The notes under the pieces: model-generated
Database searches by the model: none
Seen by the model: only the letters and a program-made list of their open reading frames with translations
What the model was told of the DNA's origin: nothing
Position numbers and translations under genes: made by a program
Shown: positions 1 through 9,504 of the stretch, one piece after another
Position numbering within the stretch: the first letter of the stretch is position 1
How the letters are laid out: each line of letters starts with the position of its first letter
Assembly (NCBI GenBank): GCA_029861795.1
Contig: JAOTYS010000040.1
Coordinates: 1 to 18,011 of the forward strand
From: Gammaproteobacteria bacterium
Lineage (GTDB): Bacteria > Pseudomonadota > Gammaproteobacteria > Arenicellales > JAOTYS01
DNA length: 18,011 bases
Direction of reading: 5' to 3'

Positions 1-795
1 TATTGGCACATCCATGCCCGCTCTCTTGTTGGAGATATCCCGCCACGCGCCGAGTAAGAATGGCTGGCCCGAGTACAGCAGCACAGGTATTGTGAGGATC
101 AAACTTACACGGCGAAAGAATCTCGCGAACTCGAGTTCAATTCCGTACCATTCACCACTATACAACGCCACAGCCAGCACCATTACCTGCATACCTAGGA
201 CACCGGCGACCCCCAAGCGCTGCAATAATTTTTTTCGCTCCGCCTCCAATACATCTTGTCTGGTGGACGAATCATACGGATGCGCTACATAACCAATCCG
301 ATTGATCTCTTGCAAGACCTCACTGAGCTTGATTCGTGAGCGATCCCAGTATACTCGTGCCCGCCGTGTTGAGTAATTAATCTCTATACGCTGGACACCG
401 AGGAGTTTTGTCACTTGGTGTTCGATCAACCAAACACAGGCGCCACAAGTAACCCCCTCCAGAATCAATGAGGCCTCACAAATGTTTTCACTCTCATGGC
501 GAACGAAACTTTGTTGAACATCCGGATGGTCATACACTTGGTGCTGACGCAACGCGTCAGGAATTATCGTAGCGCCAGACTCGGGCATCGCCGTCCTGTG
601 TTGGTAGTAAGCGTCCAAACCGGAGTCAACGATCGTCTGCGCGATCGACTGGCATCCAGGGCAACACATCGGCCGGGGAGTCTCTTGCATAGCCACCGAT
701 AGAGCTACGCCAGGCGGAACAGGCAATCCACAATGAAAACAGGTCAGCCGCTCCTGCGTTACTGAACACGAATGATCCGCTGTGGTATGCAGCAT
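1..795 (-). CDS. ccoI: Copper-transporting P-type ATPase CcoI/FixI, N-terminal part (runs off the left edge)
   Basis: The minus strand reads open from ATG at 795 to the window edge, giving 265 codons. CcoI/FixI proteins are inner-membrane P1B ATPases that supply copper for cbb3 oxidase assembly. In order: a Cys-rich metal-binding segment (C19/C22 as CFHC, then C44-C45-x2-C48), a heavy-metal-associated domain with GVTCGAC (C117, C120), and two predicted membrane helices near residues 192-212 and 228-250. The segment ends at RAGMDVPI, typical of the region before the third helix. The phosphorylation and ATP-binding domains lie outside the window. The gene is divergent from the cco operon rather than downstream of ccoGH, a common placement. 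The start at 795 fits a predicted promoter near 837-849. The ribosome binding site is poor. Confidence 0.93.
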   Translation of the reverse strand, partial: MLHTTADHSCSVTQERLTCFHCGLPVPPGVALSVAMQETPRPMCCPGCQSIAQTIVDSGLDAYYQHRTAMPESGATIIPDALRQHQVYDHPDVQQSFVRHESENICEASLILEGVTCGACVWLIEHQVTKLLGVQRIEINYSTRRARVYWDRSRIKLSEVLQEINRIGYVAHPYDSSTRQDVLEAERKKLLQRLGVAGVLGMQVMVLAVALYSGEWYGIELEFARFFRRVSLILTIPVLLYSGQPFLLGAWRDISNKRAGMDVPI

Positions 796-843
796 CTCGC
801 GAGTACGTTTGTTATAACAGCGCTGAATTTGTGAGCAGCGTAT

Positions 844-887
844 ATTTTACGCCAACAACAACCCGAGCCACAGTTGATCTAGATCAA
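844..887 (-). promoter_or_regulatory. FNR/ANR-dependent promoter of ccoI
   Basis: TTGATCTAGATCAA at 874-887 matches the FNR/ANR consensus TTGAT-N4-ATCAA perfectly. On the minus strand a good -10, TAAAAT (849 to 844), places transcription start near 837. The box would then be centred about 43 bp upstream, close to the -41.5 of class II FNR promoters. This leaves a leader of about 42 nt before the ccoI ATG. The box and spacing are seen in the sequence; regulation by FNR is inferred. Confidence 0.85.
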
Positions 888-1005
888 ACGCCGCCCGAGA
901 TAAAACCTACACCTTATCTGTCTCAGGCAACACCATTGTCAGCGCTACGGAGATATTCGCACGAGCAAACAAACACAGCATCTAGCGATATCCACTAGCG
1001 GAAGA

Positions 1006-1047
1006 TTGATCTGGATCAAGTTCAGAGTTTGTCCGGTCAGATATCCT
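1006..1047 (+). promoter_or_regulatory. FNR/ANR-dependent promoter of the yip1-cco operon
   Basis: TTGATCTGGATCAA at 1006-1019 is a second perfect FNR/ANR box. TATCCT at 1042-1047 (4 of 6 matches to the -10 consensus) would set transcription start near 1054, putting the box centre at -41.5 exactly. cbb3 operons are known to be controlled by FNR/ANR-family regulators in many proteobacteria. The regulator gene is not in this window. Confidence 0.87.
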
Positions 1048-1259
1048 AAATGAGGATGGCAAAAATGAATAAGCCTCGTAGCAGTAGTCACCCCGAGTCC
1101 CCACTCCCACCATGCTGGGAGACACTAAAGAGATACTTTCTGCCCCTCACCCAAGTTCAATACGACCTCAGCATCAGGTCAAACGTGACCAACGCAAAGG
1201 CACAACCAAGCATCTCCCTTGACCAAAGGACTCAAGACCAAAAAAACGGGAGCTAGTGG

Positions 1260-1859
1260 GTGCTAAGACACGTCGTTGGTCTCTTTACACAGCCAAGGTA
1301 TGAGTGGGAGAGCATCCGCGATCAACGCTATTCCATCAAGCAATGCCTCTTATCCTATGTCGTCATTCTTGGGGCAATTTCTCCTATCGCGGGATTGATC
1401 GGCACGACGCAGATTGGTTGGCGCATCGGCGGTGGTGATCCGATCAAGCTAACCACCGAAAGCGGATTGCGGATTGCGGCGGCCTATTATCTCGCAATCC
1501 TCGTTGCTGTCTTTACTATCGGCAAGTTGATCCACTGGATGAGTGAGACCTATGGAACCAAGCAACCGCTTTCTCAATGCATTGTACTGGCGGCGTTTAC
1601 TGCCACCCCTTTGTACCTTGTCGGTATCATGCAGTTCTATCCGGTGCTGTGGTTGAACTTCATCGTTGGGCTACCGGCATTGGCTTATACCTTATATCTA
1701 CTTTATACCGGCGTACCCATCATGATGAACATTCCACCGGAACGTGGATTTCTGTTTTCAAGTTCGATCATGGCGGTGGGATTGGTGGCTCTAGTCGGAT
1801 TGCTTGCAGCGACCGCCGTCCTTTGGGGAATTGGCTTCGCCCCCACATTTACAGGCTGA
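1260..1859 (+). CDS. Yip1-domain integral membrane protein, first gene of the cco operon
   Basis: This is a 199-aa protein with about five hydrophobic helices (near residues 29-49, 70-90, 106-125, 128-150 and 165-190). It has the typical Yip1/DUF1282 opening, a short amphipathic stretch reading [17 protein letters not shown]. Bacterial Yip1-domain proteins sit in the inner membrane and their role is mostly unknown. The start is GTG 1260, with GGGAG at 1248-1252 as ribosome binding site. The gene ends 25 bp before ccoN with no terminator visible, so it should be co-transcribed. Its leading position suggests a role in oxidase assembly or in the membrane response to low oxygen, but that is inference. 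Confidence 0.85.
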   Translation: MLRHVVGLFTQPRYEWESIRDQRYSIKQCLLSYVVILGAISPIAGLIGTTQIGWRIGGGDPIKLTTESGLRIAAAYYLAILVAVFTIGKLIHWMSETYGTKQPLSQCIVLAAFTATPLYLVGIMQFYPVLWLNFIVGLPALAYTLYLLYTGVPIMMNIPPERGFLFSSSIMAVGLVALVGLLAATAVLWGIGFAPTFTG

Positions 1860-1884
1860 GGATCTGAAGAAACCACGGGGCAAA

Positions 1885-3297
1885 ATGAACGAGACCGACA
1901 CTTACAACTATAAGGTAGTGCGACAATTTGCACTAATGACTGTGGTGTGGGGTATCGTTGGGATGCTGGTGGGCGTATTGATCGCGTCACAGATGGCGTG
2001 GCCTGTGATGAATTTTGACATCCCCTGGTTGACCTTCAGCCGGTTGCGCGCGCTACATACCAATGCGGTCGTTTTCGCATTTGGCGGTTCCGCTTTGTTT
2101 GCCACTTCATACTATGTCGTGCAGCGCACCTGTCATGTTCGACTGTTCTCCGATGGCTTGGCGGCGTTTACCTTTTGGGGGTGGCAAATTGTTATCGTTT
2201 CAGCAGCCATTACGCTGCCACTAGGCATCACCACCACCAAAGAATATGCGGAGCTAGAGTGGCCTATAGACGTCTTAATCGCCGTGGTATGGGTCGCCTA
2301 CGCGATCGTATTCTTCGGCACTCTCGCCAAACGAAAGATTCAACACATCTACGTCGCAAACTGGTTTTACGGAGGCTTTATCCTCACCATTGCCATCCTT
2401 CATATCGTCAATAGTGCAGCACTCCCGGTAACGTGGACAAAGTCATACTCGATTTATGCCGGTGTCCAGGATGCCATGGTGCAGTGGTGGTATGGACATA
2501 ACGCAGTCGGATTCTTTTTGACCGCAGGCTTTCTTGGGATCATGTACTACTTCATACCCAAGCAGGCCAATCGCCCGATCTACTCGTACAGGCTCTCCGT
2601 GGTCCATTTTTGGGCATTGATTTTCACCTATATATGGGCGGGTCCGCATCACCTGCACTATACCGCGCTACCTGATTGGGCCCAATCCTTAGGAATGGTG
2701 TTTTCGCTGGTACTGCTGGCACCTTCCTGGGGCGGCATGATTAACGGCATCATGACTCTATCCGGCGCTTGGGAAAAGCTCCGCACCGACCCAATCCTCA
2801 AGTTTCTTATCGTGTCGGTTTCGTTTTATGGAATGTCGACTTTCGAGGGACCGATGATGGCGATCAAGACGGTCAATGCGCTGTCCCACTATACCGACTG
2901 GACCATTGGTCACGTGCACTCGGGAGCACTCGGATGGGTAGGCATGATTTCTATAGGTGCGATGTACTACCTTATCCCTCGCCTATTCGGCCGCGAGATC
3001 TACAGCACCAAGTTAATTGAGACCCACTTCTGGATCGCCACCATAGGGATAGTGTTGTACATCACCGCAATGTGGATCTCGGGTGTGATGCAGGGATTGA
3101 TGTGGCGTGCAGTGAACCCCGATGGAACCCTAACTTACAGCTTCGTCGAAAGTGTACAGGCTATGCACCCCTATTACATTATCCGCCTCGCCGGTGGTCT
3201 GCTCTATCTCTCTGGCATGTTGATAATGGGATATAACATTGTGCGCACGATTATGGGCGCAAAACCGGTGGAAGCAGTCATACCCGCTGCTGCTTAA
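1885..3297 (+). CDS. ccoN: cbb3-type cytochrome c oxidase catalytic subunit I
   Basis: CcoN is the heme-copper subunit that reduces O2 to water in the inner membrane. It is 470 aa, the usual length. The expected ligands are visible: H58 and H345 for heme b, H343 for heme b3, H205/H255/H256 for CuB, and Y249 as candidate for the His-Tyr crosslink. These are all shifted by two from the published Pseudomonas stutzeri numbering. About 12 membrane helices are evident. An in-frame start exists at 1804 but overlaps yip1. ATG 1885 ([15 protein letters not shown]) is preferred because the family begins there and CGGGG lies just upstream. It has no CuA site, as expected for cbb3. Confidence 0.97.
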   Translation: MNETDTYNYKVVRQFALMTVVWGIVGMLVGVLIASQMAWPVMNFDIPWLTFSRLRALHTNAVVFAFGGSALFATSYYVVQRTCHVRLFSDGLAAFTFWGWQIVIVSAAITLPLGITTTKEYAELEWPIDVLIAVVWVAYAIVFFGTLAKRKIQHIYVANWFYGGFILTIAILHIVNSAALPVTWTKSYSIYAGVQDAMVQWWYGHNAVGFFLTAGFLGIMYYFIPKQANRPIYSYRLSVVHFWALIFTYIWAGPHHLHYTALPDWAQSLGMVFSLVLLAPSWGGMINGIMTLSGAWEKLRTDPILKFLIVSVSFYGMSTFEGPMMAIKTVNALSHYTDWTIGHVHSGALGWVGMISIGAMYYLIPRLFGREIYSTKLIETHFWIATIGIVLYITAMWISGVMQGLMWRAVNPDGTLTYSFVESVQAMHPYYIIRLAGGLLYLSGMLIMGYNIVRTIMGAKPVEAVIPAAA

Positions 3298-3299
3298 AT

Positions 3300-3911
3300 A
3301 TGTCATTACAACAAAGGGCAGAAAATAAGCTCGGGTGGTTGATCGTTTTGACGATCCTGGTTGTAAGCGTCGGTGGAATTGTGGAGATTGTGCCGCTGTT
3401 TTACATGAAATCTACCACCGAACCGGTCGACGGACTTAAGCCTTATCCCCCGTTGGAGTTGGTAGGACGGGACATCTACATCCGGGAATCATGCATGGTC
3501 TGTCATTCGCAGATGATTCGCCCGTTTCGGGCTGAAACAGAACGCTATGGTCACTACTCCGTAGCGGGGGAGTTTATCTACGATCGCCCTTTTCAATGGG
3601 GATCTAAGCGCACTGGGCCGGACCTGGCGCGCGTTGGTGGACGCTATAGCGACGACTGGCATCGAGTGCATTTGATGAATCCGCGCGACGTTGTGCCCGA
3701 ATCAATCATGCCAGGATACCCCTGGTTAGCGGACAACGAGCTGGACGTTAGTGACATACAGAAGAAGATGCAAGTGTTGCGCACACTTGGTCACCCATAT
3801 AGCGATGACGACATCGAACAGGCACCTAACCAGCTCCTTGGTAAAACAGAAATGGACGCCATGATTGCTTATCTCCAAAGTCTTGGCCTCTTGATTAAGA
3901 CACGCAGGTGA
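3300..3911 (+). CDS. ccoO: cbb3 oxidase monoheme cytochrome c subunit II
   Basis: CcoO is a 203-aa membrane-anchored c-type cytochrome that passes electrons to CcoN. One N-terminal helix (about residues 12-35) is followed by a periplasmic domain with the heme motif CMVCH at 65-69. The segment SIMPGYPWL probably supplies the axial methionine. The ATG lies two bases after the ccoN stop without an evident ribosome binding site, so translation is probably coupled to ccoN. Confidence 0.97.
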   Translation: MSLQQRAENKLGWLIVLTILVVSVGGIVEIVPLFYMKSTTEPVDGLKPYPPLELVGRDIYIRESCMVCHSQMIRPFRAETERYGHYSVAGEFIYDRPFQWGSKRTGPDLARVGGRYSDDWHRVHLMNPRDVVPESIMPGYPWLADNELDVSDIQKKMQVLRTLGHPYSDDDIEQAPNQLLGKTEMDAMIAYLQSLGLLIKTRR

Positions 3912-3915
3912 AGTG

Positions 3916-4092
3916 ATGAGATGGTTTCATATCCTCTGGACTATTACGTTATTCGCCTTGTTTATCGGGGTGATCCTGTGGGCATGGAGTAGCCGACGCA
4001 AACAATCTTTTGAGGATGCGGCCCAAATACCGTTAGACGACGACATGAGCCGAAATCACCCGAAGGCGAAAACGGAGGACGGTGATGTTTGA
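3916..4092 (+). CDS. ccoQ: cbb3 oxidase small subunit CcoQ (58 aa)
   Basis: This short gene reads MRWFHILWTITLFALFIGVI, then a WAWSSRRK membrane-exit stretch and an acidic tail. It fits CcoQ/FixQ: one membrane helix (about residues 5-24), then a basic stop-transfer and a cytoplasmic tail. CcoQ stabilises the interaction of CcoP with the CcoNO core. It starts four bases after the ccoO stop, and its TGA (4090-4092) overlaps the ccoP start, which is strong support for a real coupled gene. Confidence 0.9.
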   Translation: MRWFHILWTITLFALFIGVILWAWSSRRKQSFEDAAQIPLDDDMSRNHPKAKTEDGDV

Positions 4093-4993
4093 CTTTACAA
4101 GTCAGTATTGGACTTGGTTTATCGTCGTTCCGACAGGCCTCGGGATAGTGGGACTGATATGGCTATGTATCGGTAACACCGAAAGTAAAAAGTCAGGCGA
4201 CCAAACCGAAACCGTGGGTCATGTTTGGGATGAAGATCTTCAAGAATACAACAATCCACTACCACGGTGGTGGCTAAACTTGTTCTATATCACTATTGTC
4301 TTCGCAATCATCTATCTCATACTCTTTCCCGGCCTAGGAACATTCAAAGGGGTCTTAGGTTGGACTCAAACTTCCCAGTATGAAGAGGAAATAAATGCGG
4401 CGAACCAAGACTATGGGCCATTATTCGAAAAATACGCTAAAGAGGACCTCAAGGCCTTAGTCAAAAACAAAGAAGCCATGAAAACTGGCGCCCGGCTATT
4501 CTCCACCTATTGCACCACCTGTCATGGATCCGATGCCAGAGGTGCTGCTGGCTTTCCCAACCTGCGTGACCATGACTGGTTGTTTGGCGGAGAGCCGGAG
4601 AATATTAAAACCTCAATAATGAATGGACGCATCGGTGCCATGCCGCCGTGGTCCGCATCCCTTAAGGAAGAAGAGATATTCAACGTCGCCGAATATGTGG
4701 GTTCATTAAGCGGTCGCAGCGCTGATGCTAGTGTTATCGAAGCGGGAAAACAAAAATTTCAACAGCTTTGTGTTGCGTGCCATGGCATGGAGGGCAAAGG
4801 CAATCAGGCTCTCGGGGCACCAAACCTTGCAGACGAAATTTGGCTATACGGTGGATCACAACGGGCAATCATGGAATCCATTGCTAACGGGCGCCAGGGT
4901 CGCATGCCAGCGCATCAACAGTTCCTTGGCGAATCAAAAGTCCATCTGCTCGCCGCCTATGTCTATAGCCTCTCTCAAGACACAGCCGAATAG
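4085..4993 (+). CDS. ccoP: cbb3 oxidase diheme cytochrome c subunit III
   Basis: CcoP is a 302-aa protein with two membrane helices (about residues 10-28 and 62-84) and two cytochrome c domains carrying CTTCH (143-147) and CVACH (229-233). It accepts electrons from soluble or membrane cytochromes c and passes them to CcoO. ATG 4085 is chosen over GTG 4082 because GGAGG at 4074-4078 is six bases upstream of it. The motif VWDEDLQEYNNPLPRWW before the second helix is characteristic of the family. The start overlaps the end of ccoQ. Confidence 0.97.
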   Translation: MFDFTSQYWTWFIVVPTGLGIVGLIWLCIGNTESKKSGDQTETVGHVWDEDLQEYNNPLPRWWLNLFYITIVFAIIYLILFPGLGTFKGVLGWTQTSQYEEEINAANQDYGPLFEKYAKEDLKALVKNKEAMKTGARLFSTYCTTCHGSDARGAAGFPNLRDHDWLFGGEPENIKTSIMNGRIGAMPPWSASLKEEEIFNVAEYVGSLSGRSADASVIEAGKQKFQQLCVACHGMEGKGNQALGAPNLADEIWLYGGSQRAIMESIANGRQGRMPAHQQFLGESKVHLLAAYVYSLSQDTAE

Positions 4994-5020
4994 AAAGGAC
5001 TTTAATGGGAGCGTCGCCAG

Positions 5021-5260
5021 ATGGAGATCCCCACGTCACAGCGTATCATCGCCATACTGTGGCCCTCGTTCCTAACAGCGTGCTTCGCCACCGTATTGTT
5101 CTTTGCGGTATTTGATCCGCTCGAGCTCCTGAGTGCCACGGCCTTCGGCGATACCAGTCGGCTAGGCGCATACACCATTGGTTTCTTCCTATTCTGGGTG
5201 CTTGCGGCAGTATCGAGTGCACTTACTTGTTACTTTCTACGCCCCACAGCCGGCCGGTGA
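5021..5260 (+). CDS. Small two-helix membrane protein between ccoP and ccoG
   Basis: A 79-aa protein with two clear hydrophobic helices (about residues 5-29 and 47-71), a short acidic linker and a basic end. I do not recognise a named family. The ATG has GGGAG at 5007-5011 upstream. It sits 27 bp after ccoP and 10 bp before ccoG, on the same strand. An accessory role with the oxidase or with CcoG is a guess from position only. Confidence 0.75.
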   Translation: MEIPTSQRIIAILWPSFLTACFATVLFFAVFDPLELLSATAFGDTSRLGAYTIGFFLFWVLAAVSSALTCYFLRPTAGR

Positions 5261-5270
5261 CTGGTAGCCT

Positions 5271-6680
5271 ATGAACGATCAGCTAAGCAGCTCGTCTTTG
5301 GGTGACATCGAGCCAGAACTCTACGCCAAACGGCAAAAGGTCTATCCCAGAGAAGTCCATGGCGTATTCGCATTCTTGCGCACGACCGCCGTCATGGTGC
5401 TTCTCGGAATATTCTATGGTGTGCCTTGGCTTAGATGGGACGGCCGCCAGGCTATGCTATTCGACCTTCCGACCCGAAAATTTTACGTCTTCGGTCTAAG
5501 CTTTTGGCCCCAAGATTTCTTTTACCTAACAGGTCTTCTGATAGTTGCAGCGCTTTCCCTGTTTTTCTTCACTGCCCTCGCCGGCAGACTTTGGTGTGGT
5601 TACGCCTGTCCGCAAACAGTGTGGACTGAGGTCTTTCTCTGGATTGAACGCAAGATCGAGGGCGATCGACCGCGACAAATAAAACTCGACAAGTCTCCCC
5701 TATCCACACAAAAGATACTGATTAAGGGTTCTAAACACACCATCTGGATCATGTTCTCGCTGTGGACGGGATTTACCTTTGTCGGTTACTTCACACCGAT
5801 TCTGGAACTGGGTCATAAGGTGCTGACTCTGGCCACCGGACCGTGGGAGACGTTCTGGATTCTGTTCTATGGATTTGCAACCTACGGCAATGCGGGTTGG
5901 CTGCGCGAGCAAGTCTGCATTTATATGTGTCCCTACGCGCGATTCCAGAGTGCAATGTTTGATAAGGATACTATGACCGTGTCCTACGATCCGAGTCGTG
6001 GCGAACCCCGTGGTTCACGCAAGCGTGGCAGCGACTACCGAGCACTCGGTTTGGGTGATTGCATCGACTGCAACATTTGCGTTCAGGTTTGCCCAACTGG
6101 TATAGACATCCGCAACGGGTTGCAGTACCAGTGCATTGGTTGCGCCTCGTGCATCGATGCTTGTGATGACGTCATGAACAAAATGAACTATCCCAAGGGT
6201 CTCATCCGCTACACCACCGAACATACGATCGAAGGCAAGCCCACCCGGGTTCTTCGTCCCCGCGTATTGATCTATGCCGTGCTGCTCGCAGGAACATTTA
6301 TAGGTGTACTGTATGGCATCGCCCATCGCATTCCCGTTGCGCTTGATGTCATTCGCGACCGTAATTCCCTATTCAGAGAAACCAATCTGGGGTTAATTGA
6401 AAATGTTTACACATTGAAGATCTTGAACAAAGACAACAGCACCACCAGTTATAAACTTTGGGCCACAGGAATAGCGGGTCTTCAACTGCTGTTAGACCAA
6501 GAGATCATTGAAGTGTCGTCAGGGCAGGTGAGTGAAATACCCACAAGACTACAAGCGGACCCGGTCGATCTTCAGCACCGCAGCACCGATATCGAGTTTC
6601 ACATTCAGTCGCTTGATGACGAAACTATCAGCGCGACCGAAAAGGCTCGGTTCTTAGGCCCGCTTGGACTTTCAAAGTAA
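5271..6680 (+). CDS. ccoG: Polyferredoxin-type cbb3 oxidase assembly protein CcoG (RdxA/FixG)
   Basis: A 469-aa membrane protein with about four helices in the N-terminal half and one near residues 331-350. It has a conserved cysteine-containing membrane core (CGYACPQTVW at 109-118; CIYMCPYARFQ at 216-226) and two [4Fe-4S] ferredoxin motifs: C264/C267/C270/C274 and C288/C291/C294/C298. The C-terminal part is a periplasmic Ig-like domain. CcoG proteins are proposed to reduce Cu(II) to Cu(I) during cbb3 assembly. All key cysteines are present. Confidence 0.96.
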   Translation: MNDQLSSSSLGDIEPELYAKRQKVYPREVHGVFAFLRTTAVMVLLGIFYGVPWLRWDGRQAMLFDLPTRKFYVFGLSFWPQDFFYLTGLLIVAALSLFFFTALAGRLWCGYACPQTVWTEVFLWIERKIEGDRPRQIKLDKSPLSTQKILIKGSKHTIWIMFSLWTGFTFVGYFTPILELGHKVLTLATGPWETFWILFYGFATYGNAGWLREQVCIYMCPYARFQSAMFDKDTMTVSYDPSRGEPRGSRKRGSDYRALGLGDCIDCNICVQVCPTGIDIRNGLQYQCIGCASCIDACDDVMNKMNYPKGLIRYTTEHTIEGKPTRVLRPRVLIYAVLLAGTFIGVLYGIAHRIPVALDVIRDRNSLFRETNLGLIENVYTLKILNKDNSTTSYKLWATGIAGLQLLLDQEIIEVSSGQVSEIPTRLQADPVDLQHRSTDIEFHIQSLDDETISATEKARFLGPLGLSK

Positions 6681-6685
6681 CTGAT

Positions 6686-7192
6686 ATGAAACCCAAACAG
6701 GCTTGGTATAAGGAGCCGTTGGTCTGGCTCATTGTCGCGATCCCGCTGTCCGCAGTTGTCGCAGGGATCACCATGCTGAGCCTTGCCATTATTTCCAATG
6801 ATGGCCTAGTGGTGGATGACTATTATGCGCGTGGTAAAGAAATAAATCAGATCTTGAATCGTGACCGTCGCGCGATGGATGCGGGTCTCCGCGCCAGTGT
6901 CGAGCTCAATTACGATAAACATGAACTGAACGTGTCATTGGGCTCAGAGGCTCAGATCGAAGTGCCCGATTCGATCGATTTTCAATTCATTCATCCCGTG
7001 ATGGCGGGGCAAGACCACAGGGTACGATTGCAGCAAACCTCTGCTCGGACTTTCCAAGGGTCGCTGCCCGAGCTGACACCGGGCAGATGGACGGTGCAAC
7101 TCGGCACTATGAAGTGGCGCCTCTTGGGTTCGATACGGATCCCGGAGCGGGGTACGCTGGTACTGCGCGCCGATCCACCCACTTTGCAGTAG
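6686..7192 (+). CDS. ccoH: FixH/CcoH family cbb3 assembly protein
   Basis: A 168-aa protein with one N-terminal helix (about residues 13-36). The typical FixH segment VVDDYYARGKEINQILNRDR follows, then a periplasmic beta-rich domain. CcoH is required for stable cbb3 assembly and contacts CcoN/CcoP in studied species. The ATG is five bases after the ccoG stop, with a weak ribosome binding site. Confidence 0.92.
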   Translation: MKPKQAWYKEPLVWLIVAIPLSAVVAGITMLSLAIISNDGLVVDDYYARGKEINQILNRDRRAMDAGLRASVELNYDKHELNVSLGSEAQIEVPDSIDFQFIHPVMAGQDHRVRLQQTSARTFQGSLPELTPGRWTVQLGTMKWRLLGSIRIPERGTLVLRADPPTLQ

Positions 7193-7210
7193 ATACGCAC
7201 AGACAGGTAT

Positions 7211-8029
7211 GTGAATACTAGCGACTTATCATTGTTAGCAGCGTTCTTGATTGGGGCGTTGGGTTCATTCCACTGTGTTGGCATGTGTGGCGGCATCGCC
7301 GGAGTCCTCAGCGCTGCGTTGCCATCTAGTACGCCAGAAAAAAGAATCTATCTTCCCTTCTACCTCGTCGCATACAACGCTGGACGCATTCTGAGCTACA
7401 CCATCGCTGGTGCCGCAACAGGATTAATCGGCGGCCAAATCCTACGACTATTCTCACCGGAACGAGCGCATTCGCTCGGCCAGATGATCGCCGGCGGCTT
7501 CATGATTGCACTAGGACTTTACCTGGCAGGTTGGTGGCACGGGCTGGCGATTCTTGAGCGACAAGGCCAGAAGTTGTGGCGGCGCATAGAACCTCTTGGC
7601 AGACAAGTCATTCCCGTGAGATCTCTGACCCACGCGCTGATTCTAGGTGCAGTCTGGGGTTGGCTTCCTTGCGGTCTGGTTTACTCAACGCTCGCCTGGT
7701 CACTGGCGGCCGGCAGCGCGGCACAGGGCGCCTCGCTCATGCTCGCTTTCGGATTAGGCACCCTTCCCATGTTATTGCTGCTTGGTGGGACCGCAAAGCG
7801 CTTGGTCCTCACTTCTACAAGAACATGGTTCCGACGCAGTGCCGGAACCCTTATAACACTCTGTGGGATTGTATACTTCACCATTCCGGCTACGTTCTGG
7901 CATTCGCATCTTTTTTCTGCGAAGACGCAGGATCACACCAGCAGTGCAATTGTTGCGGCTGATTCACGACTCACACCAACATCACCAGCAGATCACCATC
8001 CATTGGCCTCCCCTAGTGGCACTGAATGA
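7211..8029 (+). CDS. SafE-like (DsbD_2 family) membrane protein of the cbb3 locus
   Basis: A 272-aa polytopic membrane protein with about six helices. The family signatures are [11 protein letters not shown] (C22, C26) near the N-terminus and GWLPCGLVY (P153, C154) in the middle. The tail is hydrophilic and somewhat His-rich. Such proteins are often annotated as sulfite exporter TauE/SafE or heavy-metal transport proteins, and they commonly sit in cco clusters. The paired Cys/Pro-Cys motifs resemble DsbD-like thiol or copper handling, so help in copper delivery to CcoN is plausible but inferred. The start is GTG 7211 with AGG at 7205-7207. Confidence 0.85.
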   Translation: MNTSDLSLLAAFLIGALGSFHCVGMCGGIAGVLSAALPSSTPEKRIYLPFYLVAYNAGRILSYTIAGAATGLIGGQILRLFSPERAHSLGQMIAGGFMIALGLYLAGWWHGLAILERQGQKLWRRIEPLGRQVIPVRSLTHALILGAVWGWLPCGLVYSTLAWSLAAGSAAQGASLMLAFGLGTLPMLLLLGGTAKRLVLTSTRTWFRRSAGTLITLCGIVYFTIPATFWHSHLFSAKTQDHTSSAIVAADSRLTPTSPADHHPLASPSGTE

Positions 8030-8030
8030 T

Positions 8031-9485
8031 ATGCACGGTTCCCGCCATATCGGCTTCGCCATTGCCGCTATCGCAGTGCTCATTGTGTTACAGGCCGCCG
8101 TAAACCTTTGGCTGCTAGATCGCGGATCTACATCGCCAGGGGAATGGATATTGATCGTCACCCTAGAGCTTTTGGCAATTCTTGCGGCGCTTGCAATATT
8201 GTGGGCATGGCTCGAGAGAAAGTTACTAAGACCCCTAAAAAGACTTACAGAGGAAGTCGAGATTATTTCGCGCAGCAACCCTGCACATACCCCTACACTC
8301 ATCGACACCGAGCAGCTAGGTTCACTACCACATGCCGTTAACGAGCTAGCTCAACGATTTCTGCGCAATACTAATGAGATGCAAAAAGCCATGCGCGCCG
8401 CGGCAGATACTTCAGAGAGGCGCAAGATCAGACTCGAAACCATTCTGCGAGATCTAACTGAGGGCGTTGTCGTATGTAACCTCGAACATCGCATTGCGAT
8501 GTTCAACCCAGCCGCCGCCAAGCTGCTAAGTGGAGGGGCACCAATCGGTTTACACCGATCAGTGACGGGTATGCTGGACCCCCACAAGCTTAACGAAGCA
8601 CTTGCAGACCTGCAGAAAAACGACCGTCAAAGGCGTTCCCCTGGCATCAAGGAATTCCCCTGCCCTACGGTCAATACCAAGATAAAATGCGTGCGCACTC
8701 GAATGATTCTCATCCGCGAGGCGAATGGTCGATGCTCGGGCTATGCCCTGTCGCTGGATCGTCTACCTGAGGACTATCAAGCTCTCAGCGAACAACCGGC
8801 GCAAGATGATCTGCCGTCTCGCCCGGAATTCTATGATTTTGATCTGTTCGAACAATCTTATACCGGATCGGTTTTTGAACGACCGTTGGCAAAGCTAGAT
8901 TATGTGGTGTTTGACACCGAGACAACCGGTCTGGAGCCATCCAGCGGCGACGAAATCATCCAAATCGCTGGTGTTCGCGTAGTCAATGGGAGAGTGTTGA
9001 CAGGCGAGACCTTCGAACAACTGGTCAATCCCGGCCGACCTATTCCCAAGGCATCGATTCGTTTTCACGGCATTACCAATGACATGGTCATCGATCAACC
9101 ACCTGCATCCCAAGTGTTGCCATGCTTTCTCGAGTTTATCGACGATGCAATCCTTGTCGCCCACAATGCTGCATTCGATATGAAATTTATAAAACTGAAG
9201 GAGGCTGATGCTGGAGTTGAATTCAACAATTCGGTAATCGATACGCTCATCCTTTCAGTCGTCCTTCATCCCAATCATTCGACACATACACTCGATGCTA
9301 TCGCCGAGAGATTTGGTGTAGAAATACGCGGCAGACACACCGCCCTAGGCGACGCAATGGCCACGGCGCAGTTGTTCGCTAAAATGATCGATGCACTAAA
9401 ACAACGCGGAATTGTTACCCTAGGCGATGCCATAAGCGCCTCAGACAAGGTGTTTGAAATTCGCCGGCGTCAGGAGCAATTCTAA
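8031..9485 (+). CDS. Membrane-anchored HAMP/PAS-like protein fused to a DnaQ-type 3'-5' exonuclease
   Basis: A 484-aa protein. It has two membrane helices (about residues 7-28 and 38-60), a HAMP-like segment (about 60-125), a PAS-like domain (about 135-245), and a DEDDh exonuclease domain (about 288-455). The exonuclease residues are intact: D295 and E297 in DTETTG, N379/D383 in HNAAFD, and H436/D441 in the last motif. It resembles the proofreading epsilon subunit of DNA polymerase III but is not replicative dnaQ. It probably cuts nucleic acid at the cytoplasmic face of the membrane under control of a sensor region. ATG 8031, one base after the SafE stop, is preferred over an in-frame start at 7863 that overlaps SafE. 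Confidence 0.88.
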   Translation: MHGSRHIGFAIAAIAVLIVLQAAVNLWLLDRGSTSPGEWILIVTLELLAILAALAILWAWLERKLLRPLKRLTEEVEIISRSNPAHTPTLIDTEQLGSLPHAVNELAQRFLRNTNEMQKAMRAAADTSERRKIRLETILRDLTEGVVVCNLEHRIAMFNPAAAKLLSGGAPIGLHRSVTGMLDPHKLNEALADLQKNDRQRRSPGIKEFPCPTVNTKIKCVRTRMILIREANGRCSGYALSLDRLPEDYQALSEQPAQDDLPSRPEFYDFDLFEQSYTGSVFERPLAKLDYVVFDTETTGLEPSSGDEIIQIAGVRVVNGRVLTGETFEQLVNPGRPIPKASIRFHGITNDMVIDQPPASQVLPCFLEFIDDAILVAHNAAFDMKFIKLKEADAGVEFNNSVIDTLILSVVLHPNHSTHTLDAIAERFGVEIRGRHTALGDAMATAQLFAKMIDALKQRGIVTLGDAISASDKVFEIRRRQEQF

Positions 9486-9504
9486 AAAGTGCCAGTCAAT
9501 ACGA

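Larger units (their letters stand above)
796..1259. other. Divergent regulatory region between ccoI and yip1-cco
   Basis: This 464-bp stretch contains two perfect FNR boxes, at 874-887 and 1006-1019, listed separately. The 206 bases from the predicted start site near 1054 to the yip1 GTG form a long leader, AC-rich in places. It includes one short open frame (1065-1256, 63 codons) that I do not recognise and do not call as a gene. No other gene was seen. Confidence 0.7.

Noticed and set aside
1050..1256. 68-codon open frame upstream of yip1
   Set aside because: Its ATG lies before the predicted transcription start, the product is low-complexity, and no family was recognised. Kept only as a low-interest finding for the shorter form.
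7863..8030. N-terminal extension of the exonuclease
   Set aside because: It overlaps SafE out of frame and reads as basic, non-membrane sequence. The natural start with two helices is at 8031.
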